A program made the translations under genes and the position numbers. DNA of 64,000 bases from Anisus vortex (taxonomy: Eukaryota > Mollusca > Gastropoda > Planorbidae): contig OX421509.1 of the NCBI GenBank assembly GCA_949126835.1, positions 6,436,411 through 6,500,410 on the forward strand, in the 5' to 3' direction. Below the pieces are notes generated by a model, which was given only the letters and a program-made list of their open reading frames with translations, did no database searches and was not told the origin of the DNA. Within the stretch, counting starts at the first letter, position 1. Each line of letters opens with the position of its first letter. Positions 55,803 through 64,000 of this stretch are shown here, piece by piece.

Positions 55803-57644
55803 CTCTTTGGGATTGTGTGGCCAGCAGAGTGCCCGTTGTCAAGCGCCCACGCAGGGCGTGAAGGCTTCGGCCAATGGTAATGTCACTATGGGACACTTTC
55901 TACGCATCGCCCCAAAAAAAAAACAAAAAAAACAACAAACAAAAAGGGCTTCCATTTTAGAGGTGTGATAGCCGAACTTGTTCTTAAGGGCTAAATTGGG
56001 TTTGCTGTACGATATTTTTAGTTGCGGATAAGCAGTTTTGTATAAGTGCTTACGGTGCCTGGGCCTGGAACATGCATTTGAAGTGTTGCTGTCAAGCTTC
56101 TGACTTCTTATTAATAATATTAAACAAACAATAATAATATGAAAAGGAAAATAACATACTGTTAGTGCCCATAAATTATTATAATTTATTATGGTAACGT
56201 GGTAAGGGCATCTAAACATTTATTTAATTAGGCTGTAATTATAATTCAAATCCAACTTGCAACCATTTCGTTTCATTCACTGATTCAGCCTACAACTTAA
56301 TAATCATTAAGAAACAATATTTCCTTCACTTACTTCAATCTTTATTGAACAATATAAACGCAGATATGAACAGACATATTATTTGATGATTTAGGAATGC
56401 ACATCCAAATTTATAATATAATAACTGCATAATATTTCAACTTCATTTTACTTGAGCAAATATATTTTACGCCATTTCATCTTAGGCGGAAGCTAAACTT
56501 AGCCTCCAGACGATCACCTTCACCTTTCTAACAAAAACTTGAATCTTTTTTATAGAAGAGTTTTTTTTACTATATTATTTAGTGCATTGACATATATATA
56601 TAATATTTAATAACTGATACTAAATAATTAATATAACAAAATGCAATTGTCTTAATATAATTATCAAATCAACCAACCAATTAATATAATGAATATCTTA
56701 GGAAAAGCAATATGTACACATACACAAATACTAAACGGTAAAAAAAAGTACATTATAAAAAAAGTAGACAATAATATTTCGCCGTACATGAAAACCTCTC
56801 CCGAAAAGATAAGATACGATTACTTTATTGATCAAAACAAAATTAAATTTGACTTGAATACATAAATTCTGTCTTTTTCAGCAAATTTTCAACAATATAA
56901 AATAATTATTTATACGTAAGCACAGAAATATACACGTATACATATAGACATTCACGCACACTATCATACTATTTAGTATACAAATAAAAGTATCATTAAG
57001 AGTCAGACATTGTATTATCTGGCTGATTGACAATTCTGTTGAAAGAGTTTCACTGTTAGTGGAACAAAGGAGTTTCTAAATATCTCTCCTTATTGAAAAA
57101 AGCCAAGATATTGAGAACTCATTTTAAAGAGACATTATTTAAAATGACGTTCAGTTTAGAACCTTAACATACGGTGATTAGTAACAGGTCTACGTTTATT
57201 TAATAAAGAAAATAAATTACGAATTAAGCAAAATTATTTATATAATACAATTTTCTTTGGAGGACGTTTCTAATTCATACATTTAAATTGTGTGTGTATC
57301 GGTCAAACGACCTAGGAGCCTATAGCGAAAAAACATATACATTTACAAACATACATATATAAGTATATATATATATATATATATACATTGCTTTTTTTGT
57401 AAAAAAAATAGGTGCCAGTACTCATTTATGGATTGCCTAACTTTTAAACCAGTTACGCATTTTATATTTTAATTCTTATTGCGCGCAATTTTCAAATAAT
57501 AATTAAATTTTAACAAATTAATAATATAATAAATTAATAATAAACGTTAAAATACAAGAAAAGTAATATTTTTTTCCCCACATTGAAAAAGATGCCGGTA
57601 CGCCGTTTCGGTGCGTACGGTAACAAAAAAAGCACTGTATATAT
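55803..57644. other. Intergenic region, no gene seen
   Basis: AT-rich. A TA run at about 57362-57384 and a possible dispersed repeat near 56800-57130 beginning with AAGATAAGAT. The 126-codon minus frame at 55839-56219 has no domain. Confidence 0.45.
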
Positions 57645-58320
57645 TGTCATGTATATTGCTTTTCCAAGAATTGGAACACGCAATGTTTATTCTTCTCTCT
57701 CTCTCTTTTCTAACTACACACAATATTAGGACGTTTAGTAGGAAAACGAAAGATTCTAGGTAATGCTGGGATTCTGTGTTGATCTCAAATTCTCAGGGTC
57801 TGGGAACGACTCATTATTTAATAGGGGAAGTTCCTATCGTTTTTGTTATGAGTTTAGTAATGATACCATGATTTTCACCCCTACTGGTAATGGGTCTGTC
57901 CCTTGCACCACCCGGATAGTATTTAAGGATTTGTTTTGTCTGAAAGACAGAGAGTTTCAAAATATGTTCCTTTGAGAACGTTTGTGTTTGCACTATTTTA
58001 TTCTAACTGTACATAATAGATATATTGTATATATTGAGCATATCACCTGAAATAAACTATTAACAACAGTTACACTGAAGCTTCCTTGTCAAGTCACTAT
58101 TCTATTGTGTTGTACACATTACTATAAGATTTATCTACTACTCTAATGCCCAAGGAAGGAAATGTTGGAATACAAATACTGAGTTTGTGCCCAGGACTAT
58201 AAGAAGAGTTCGTGTAATACTGAAACATAAATACTAATAATTAAAGTCTCCCCTAGGACTAACGAGAATTATCAGCAAGATCTACACAGCTCTGGCCACA
58301 AGGGGATTGTGGACGTAACA
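57645..58320 (+). repeat. 5' LTR of second element (676 bp)
   Basis: Starts TGTCATGTATATTGC, ends GGACGTAACA. The 70-codon frame inside (57763-57975) is LTR sequence, not a gene. Confidence 0.88.
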
Positions 58321-58739
58321 AAATTTGGTGGTCTCGCCCGGTATATTTGAGCTCTACTTTTCCTGACCTAGGATTGACAAGATTTGGTAGTCTCGTTCGG
58401 TAGATTTGAGTTCTACTTTTCTTGATCTAGGATTGGAAAAAATTTGTTGATCTCGTCTGGAAGATTTGAGTTATAATTTTCCTGACCTAGAAATATTTTG
58501 TGACATTAGTAGTACTGAGAGCGGCATATTTGTGTTTCGTTTTCTAGGACTGTGAAACTATTCTTTTTAAAAAGAGGAGAGAACTGGTTTGCGTATTTAT
58601 TCCTTGGGAAGTGTGAAGATTCCACGAAGTGTGTAATATTATATTGTGCAAATTTCTGGACAAATCGTAAGTTGGAACTTTATATTTTATTATACAATAT
58701 ATACTACTCTACTATCACAAATATTTCGAACGCTATACT

Positions 58740-61073
58740 ATGGCTTCGAATATATCAAGTGAGGAACTTAATGCCATGTCATTTGCTGAACTAAAAGAAT
58801 TAGCTGAGTCCTTTGGGATTGAGGCAGGACAGGCAAGACCTAATCGTAATCGTTTGATCAAAGAAATTATGACATGTTTGAACGGGCAGAACGCCATGAA
58901 CACTGGTAATGTAGTTGAAGTGGGACAGAACGATATCAATGAAGGTTATGTAGCTCCCAGTGGGGGCGAGGTAATTGCCCACGGAGACGAGGTAAGAAAT
59001 ATGTCATCTAGATCATCAAACAATGATGAAGATGAAGGGTTGAGTGAAAACCTAAAATTCCAATTAGCTATGAAGAGAATGGAATTGGAAAGAATTAGGA
59101 TAGAAAATGAAAGAATTAGGATAGAAACTGAAAGGGAAAATGAAAGAATTAGGATAGAAACTGAAAGGGAAAATGAAAGAATTAGGATAGAAACTGAAAG
59201 GGAAAATGAAAGAATTAGGATTGAAAGCAGAGAAAGGATAGAGATGGCGGCACGCATGAACAGACCTGACCATCGTAGGGACAGCAATGGTATGGATATT
59301 AGCGCAATGAAGCAACACTTGCCTATATTCAGAGAAGAAGATGTTCAAGATTTCTTTTTGCTTTTTGAGAGGATAGCTGTAGATTATCAGTTCCCTGATG
59401 ATAAGATGGCTTTATTGTTAAGGTCAACTCTCAACACAGGAAAAGCATTGGACGTAGTGTTGAGTTTAACACCCGAGGAAATAAATGACTATGAAGTAAT
59501 CAAAGATAGGGTGCTAAAAAGTTATTCCCTGACACCAGAAAAATATAGAAAGCTATTTAGAGACAGAAAGAAGGCATATGATCAAACTCATGTAGACTTT
59601 TTGAGACAAAAGGAGAAAATGTTAGAACAGTGGCTAAGGTCACAGAATGTAAGTGAGTTTGAAAAACTCAAGAACCTAATATTGTTTGAGGAATTCAATG
59701 ATTGTATTCGAGTGGATATTAAAACTCACATCTCAGACCGAGGGGTTGAAGATGTGCATGAAGCTGCTAGATTGGCAGATAACTATGCCATAATTCACGC
59801 CAGCATAAAGCCATATTATGCTGACAAACCCAAAGTGCACAAACCAGAGTCCAAGGAGGCTAGTAAACCAAAAGAGACAAGTGAAAACAATAATAAGAAC
59901 AGTGGTGTAAATAATAATAGTAACTTAGTTCATTTCAGGAAGCAGACAGATGTAAATAAAGCAAAAGTGGTATGTTTCAATTGCAAGAAAGAGGGCCACA
60001 TGAAGAAAGATTGTTGGATCCTTACCAAGAAGCAAGGTGCTATTCTACACTGTGCCAGAGTGCAGAAAGATAGCAAGCAGACAGAAGAAGTGTGCAACAC
60101 AGGGTCAAGAAACTCAAAAGAAATGCGGCCGGCATCGCCCATAGTTGTGGAGTCGATGGTTTTTGAGAACAGTCTATCTAAGGTAAAAGAGAATAGATGT
60201 ACTCAATCTATTATGCTTTCAGAAGGCCGTGAGGAACAGATGGTTCCTGAAGTCCCGGAAGAGGACGACCTATCCGATTTTCGACCCTTTGTCTACGAGG
60301 GGACAGTGTCAACAGAAGTCGATGTACTCAGCAAGAAGAAAATACAGATATTACGTGACACGGGTTCTGCTGTCAGCGTGATCCTGGAGGGCAGTGTGCC
60401 GTTAACAGATGCCACCAGTACCGGTGAGTCTGTTGTGCTGAGAGGTGCTAGTATGGAGGCTGTGGAAGCTCCACTGCACAGAATAAAACTCGAGTCGGAT
60501 ATTTTTACAGGTAACATCGTAGTGGGAGTGTGGCGCGCACTACCCGTCAAAGGCGTTTCCATGATATTAGGAAATGACATTATGGGCGGCAGAGTCACTG
60601 TCGAGCCCATGGTTAAAGTGTTGGAGACAAAGATGGCGGAGGACAAAAACCTACGTCCTGCCAATGAACGCCCAACATGTGCACTGACAAGAGCAATGCA
60701 GAAAAAGAAGTCGGTAAAGACTCCTGCTACGCCGTGTAGTGCAACGAAAGATGTGTTTGTCTGTTCTGAAGACACACATGCGAATGAAACAGTGATAACA
60801 GAAACACCTGACATCGATTTAAGTGCTACGTTCTTTGCTGAACTAACAACTGGTGATGCAACCGAGAACGATAACATTTTGTCACCAAAGCAGAAATTGG
60901 TGAAAGAACAATTGAATGACGAAGTAATAATGCAACTCAGAATGAAAGCAGTTGATGAAAAGACTGCAGATGCAATGGCGGAATGTTTCTACATGAAAGA
61001 TGAAGTGTTGATGAGAAAGTCGAAACCGCTCAACTCAGGTACAAACGAGTGGACAGTATTCACCAGATTGTAA
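58740..61073 (+). CDS. gag-protease polyprotein of second LTR element
   Basis: 777 codons from ATG 58740. An N-terminal SAP-like helix region (about 5-50). A coiled coil whose core is an 11-residue repeat ERIRIETEREN, repeated more than three times (59107-59225). A gag domain (QHLPIFREEDVQDFFLLFER onward). A CCHC knuckle CFNCKKEGHMKKDC at about 412. A protease active site DTGS at about 540 with MILGNDI after it. The frame ends shortly after MRKSKPLNSG, just where element 1 runs on into integrase, so integrase here needs a -1 shift or is separated by a mutation. Confidence 0.9.
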   Translation: MASNISSEELNAMSFAELKELAESFGIEAGQARPNRNRLIKEIMTCLNGQNAMNTGNVVEVGQNDINEGYVAPSGGEVIAHGDEVRNMSSRSSNNDEDEGLSENLKFQLAMKRMELERIRIENERIRIETERENERIRIETERENERIRIETERENERIRIESRERIEMAARMNRPDHRRDSNGMDISAMKQHLPIFREEDVQDFFLLFERIAVDYQFPDDKMALLLRSTLNTGKALDVVLSLTPEEINDYEVIKDRVLKSYSLTPEKYRKLFRDRKKAYDQTHVDFLRQKEKMLEQWLRSQNVSEFEKLKNLILFEEFNDCIRVDIKTHISDRGVEDVHEAARLADNYAIIHASIKPYYADKPKVHKPESKEASKPKETSENNNKNSGVNNNSNLVHFRKQTDVNKAKVVCFNCKKEGHMKKDCWILTKKQGAILHCARVQKDSKQTEEVCNTGSRNSKEMRPASPIVVESMVFENSLSKVKENRCTQSIMLSEGREEQMVPEVPEEDDLSDFRPFVYEGTVSTEVDVLSKKKIQILRDTGSAVSVILEGSVPLTDATSTGESVVLRGASMEAVEAPLHRIKLESDIFTGNIVVGVWRALPVKGVSMILGNDIMGGRVTVEPMVKVLETKMAEDKNLRPANERPTCALTRAMQKKKSVKTPATPCSATKDVFVCSEDTHANETVITETPDIDLSATFFAELTTGDATENDNILSPKQKLVKEQLNDEVIMQLRMKAVDEKTADAMAECFYMKDEVLMRKSKPLNSGTNEWTVFTRL

Positions 61074-62647
61074 TACCTAAGTGCTATCGTCAAGATATAC
61101 TGCGTATGGCGCATGATCTTCCTTTCGCTGGTCACATGGGAGTCCGAAAAACGCACCACCGTATCCTCCCTTACTTCTACTGGCCAGGACTGAGAAGAGA
61201 TGTCGAACAATACTGCAAGACTTGCCACGTATGCCAAATGGTAGGACGTCCTAACCAACGAATTCCTGTCGCTCCACTCCAGCCGATACCAGCGTTCGAC
61301 GAACCATTCAGTCATATACTCATTGATTGCGTGGGCCCGTTGCCGAAAACAAAAGCCGGTTTTCAATACCTGCTCACAGTCATGTGTACATCCACTCGCT
61401 TCCCGGAAGCCATTCCGTTGCGGAACATAACAACAGTGAAGGTGGTAGACGTCCTGACACATTTCTTCACACGTTATGGCCTACCGAAGACAGTACAGTC
61501 CGACCAGGGGACTAACTTTACTTCGAACATTTTCAAACAAGTCATGGAACAATTAGGGATAAGCCATAGGCTATCAAGTGCCTATCATCCTGAGAGCCAG
61601 GGAGCTCTGGAAAGGTTTCATCAGACATTAAAATCGATGCTTAAAAAGTACTGTTATGAAAACGAGAAAGACTGGGATAAGGGTGTGCCTTATGTACTGT
61701 TCGCTGCAAGGGAGGCCACTCAGGAATCCCTGGGGTTTAGCCCATTCGAACTTGTGTATGGACACTCAGTCAGAGGTCCGTTGAAACTTCTACATGAAAC
61801 TTGGCTAACGGACAGTGAATCGATTGGACTTTTGTCATATGTAGATAAATTTAAAAATAGGCTTTATCATGCTTTTAACCATGTGAAGATTCATTTTCCA
61901 CAGATGCAGGAGCGTATGAGACAGAACTATGACCGTAAAGCTACAGCTAGAACTTTTGCACCAGGTGACAAAGTTCTTGTGTTTCTACCTTTGCAAAATC
62001 AGCCTTTAAGTGCAAAGTTTAGTGGACCCTATGAGATAGAGTCAAAGCTTGGCGAGGTCAATTATTTGATAAAGACTCCTGACCGGAGACAAAAGCAGAG
62101 GGTATGCCATATTAATTTGTTTAAGCCCTATGTTTCAAGGGAAAAGAGTAAGCCACGGGAGGTCCCCATGATTTCATTAGCTAGAGTCCCGACGGACTTA
62201 TCTAGGATAGAATATAAGTTTGCAGAAAGTAAACTTAATAATACAGATGCCCTTAAGAGTTTAGATACAAGGCTAGAACATCTTCCGGTAGAAGATAAGG
62301 AGAAGATTATTGAGCTGGTACATGAAAATAAGTCGATGTTTACAAATGTTCCCAGTAGGACACATGTCATAGAGCACGATGTAGTGTTAACCAATAGTGC
62401 CAGGTCTATTAAACAGCTTCCATTTGACCCCATCAGACCTGAGCACATTAAATTAGATGTAAAGTATAGGTTAGAAGATGACATAGGAGAAAAATGTGAT
62501 AGCAAATGGTCTACACCCTGTGAGATGGTACCAAAAGCCGACCACACACTGCAGTTTTATAGAGACCTTGGGAAATTAAGTAATTTGACAAAGACCGACT
62601 GGTATCCCATTCCCCGTATCATCGACAAGATAGAGACAAGGTCATAG
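61049..62647 (+). CDS. Integrase plus truncated reverse transcriptase start
   Basis: 532 codons with no ATG at the start (a GTG opens the longest frame). In order: H2C2 finger (HDLPFAGH ... CKTCHVCQ), catalytic Asp in LIDCVGPLP, Asp in QSDQGTNF, Glu in QGALERFHQ, GPY/F module (FSGPYEIE), then a spacer. The RT N-terminus follows: FTNVPSRTHVIEHDV, WSTPCEMVPKAD, TDWYPIPRIIDKIE. The frame then stops. In the adjacent frame the sequence reads DKVIADTLSRVLHD and stop (about 62630-62679), the tail normally found after RNase H. The RT palm, catalytic YxDD and RNase H are thus missing. Integrase itself looks intact. Confidence 0.88.
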   Translation: MDSIHQIVIPKCYRQDILRMAHDLPFAGHMGVRKTHHRILPYFYWPGLRRDVEQYCKTCHVCQMVGRPNQRIPVAPLQPIPAFDEPFSHILIDCVGPLPKTKAGFQYLLTVMCTSTRFPEAIPLRNITTVKVVDVLTHFFTRYGLPKTVQSDQGTNFTSNIFKQVMEQLGISHRLSSAYHPESQGALERFHQTLKSMLKKYCYENEKDWDKGVPYVLFAAREATQESLGFSPFELVYGHSVRGPLKLLHETWLTDSESIGLLSYVDKFKNRLYHAFNHVKIHFPQMQERMRQNYDRKATARTFAPGDKVLVFLPLQNQPLSAKFSGPYEIESKLGEVNYLIKTPDRRQKQRVCHINLFKPYVSREKSKPREVPMISLARVPTDLSRIEYKFAESKLNNTDALKSLDTRLEHLPVEDKEKIIELVHENKSMFTNVPSRTHVIEHDVVLTNSARSIKQLPFDPIRPEHIKLDVKYRLEDDIGEKCDSKWSTPCEMVPKADHTLQFYRDLGKLSNLTKTDWYPIPRIIDKIETRS

Positions 62648-63923
62648 CTGATACTCTATCTCGGGTGCTACATGATTGACTGAATAACCCCATACTTCTT
62701 TTTTCAGATCATCTTACTTATTCATTAAGAATGTGTCATGATAACCTATCATTCGTTTGAATTTTGATTATGGAATACCTATAGAATACTTGTATCATAC
62801 AGAAGTCAAGTCTTTTGAAAGTATTAATAATTTTTATAATCATGTACAATATTGATGTTCTGATATATTTTAAATTCATTTGATTCAATTCATTTTATTA
62901 TGGAAAAGAAATTCCATTTAAATTTGGATGCACTATGCAATAAATATATATGCATGTATTTACTTGATATGGATGGATGAAAGTTAATTGTCATTGCATG
63001 CAATTAAGTGGGAAACTTTAAGCTAATTGATTTATTATCTTGTATTATTTTAGTTAATGAATGGGACTAAATAATAATATGTACAATTTTTATCTTAGAA
63101 AGAGATGTAATATCAATTGTTATAAATTAATAGATAATATTGGAAATCTATTGCTAAATTGTTATATCATGGTAATAGAATGGGAAAAACTAGTGGATAT
63201 TCACTATGTTGTATATAGGTTGTTATATATTCCATATATCCGGGAATGGAGGGAAACAAAGGTACCTAAAGGTATGCACTCATTCAACCCTGAACAATCT
63301 TTTATATTAAACTTTTAAATTTGCCAAAAACGCATAATAGTGGATTACATTTTAATATTTAGATTACTGTAGTAATCGTAACTAGAGCATATTTTCTCCT
63401 CATATTTGAGAAAAGGGGAAGTATCATCATCTTAGGTATGAACCCTGTTAATGTCAAGTTGACACTGTAATTTAAAGGGGAAGTAACCTATAGTTTGATT
63501 CGAGTTACGTATTACTTATCTTTTGGTTTGTATATTAGAAGTAAACTGTTGGAAATTGACAGAGTTTGAGCAATGTTATATTTGTTTAAATAGATTTAAA
63601 CTTTTTGCAAATTTTTGGTGGAAATCCACACAACTGTACATAGTAAAAATAAGAATGACTAGAATATTTTGGAATTATTTGTACTTGTTGAGACATTAGT
63701 TAATATTAATATTAACGGGGAAATATTTGTCCATCACGTTATAATCACAATTACCATTGGGTAGTGACACTTTTTATAATTTAGTTGTGCCAGTGAGCCA
63801 TGTTTGCTTAAATTGTCTTATAATCTTCCATTGATTGATGGTTGTTAAAACGATAGTGTTAAGTACGAAAAATGTACCATGTTGAGTATTACTTGGGTAA
63901 TTATGGTACATTATTTCTTTCAT
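62648..63923 (+). other. 3' non-coding region of second LTR element
   Basis: AT-rich; no RT or envelope gene. The short frame at 63061-63318 is not credible. Confidence 0.7.
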
Positions 63924-63935
63924 TGGGTGGGGGCG

Positions 63936-64000
63936 TGTCATGTATATTGCTTTTCCAAGAATTGGAACACGCAATGTTTATTCTTCTATCTCTCTCTTTT
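63936..64000 (+). repeat. 3' LTR of second element, first 65 bp
   Basis: Repeats the start of 57645 onward with about one mismatch. Preceded by a purine-rich TGGGTGGGGGCG tract (63924-63935). Confidence 0.9.

Larger units (their letters stand above)
57645..64000 (+). mobile_element. Second Gmr1-like LTR retrotransposon, runs off right edge
   Basis: 5' LTR 57645-58320, internal genes from 58740, 3' LTR starting at 63936 with only 65 bp in the window. The visible LTR starts differ at about one base, so the insertion is young. It is related to, but clearly diverged from, the element at 33830. Most of RT and RNase H is deleted. The TSD cannot be checked. Confidence 0.9.

Noticed and set aside
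57763..57975. 70-codon frame with start codon
   Set aside because: Lies wholly within the 5' LTR of the second element, with no known domain.

Overview
This is eukaryotic, intron-rich, AT-rich DNA. It is most likely from a gastropod mollusc, plausibly a freshwater heterobranch snail. That placement is an inference from the PAN-like plus C-type lectin architecture, the Gmr1-like LTR elements, the I-clade and CR1/L2-like LINEs and the tRNA-derived SINEs. No operons or bacterial signals were seen.

Host genes. The host coding content is two tandem paralogous C-type-lectin-like genes, both on the + strand. Gene 1 enters from the left and leaves only its last two exons (2930-3106, 3783-3910). Gene 2 can be assembled from phase-matched exons: a PAN/apple-like exon (15659-15832), a first C-type lectin domain (CTLD) exon (26081-26245), a central CTLD exon (52846-53022) and a terminal exon (54022-54143). 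A weak signal-peptide exon candidate sits at 14595-14636. All internal junctions are phase 1. Sequence downstream of gene 1 (about 10318-11042) is repeated downstream of gene 2 (about 55127-55802), so the unit is a tandem segmental duplication.

Transposons. A 5'-truncated LINE (1-2130) lies 5' of the visible gene 1 exons. Between the genes is a nest of hAT-like ends (4058-9451) holding piggyBac-like TTAA elements, a degenerate minisatellite of about 20 bp and a LINE 3' fragment. The first large intron of gene 2 holds a third copy of that module (18409-26049). Inside that copy is a full-length I-clade LINE (19720-24850) with a 14-bp target duplication and an uninterrupted 1538-codon ORF. The second large intron (26.6 kb) holds a MULE transposase remnant, old repeats and about 14.6 kb of a 15-bp minisatellite (32269-33829 and 39689-52728). 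This array has higher-order structure and ends about 118 bp before an exon.

LTR elements. A young Ty3/gypsy-class element (33830-39688, two 600-bp LTRs, 4-bp TSD) interrupts the minisatellite. A related element begins at 57645 and runs off the right edge. Both have the order gag-protease-integrase, with reverse transcriptase after integrase (Gmr1-like, copia-style order). Both have lost nearly all of the reverse transcriptase/RNase H, apparently by different deletions.

Most promising observations: the RT-depleted Gmr1-like pair; the foldback/MULE-like origin suggested for the giant intronic minisatellite; and the lectin duplication whose introns and 3' flank have diverged through independent repeat expansions.
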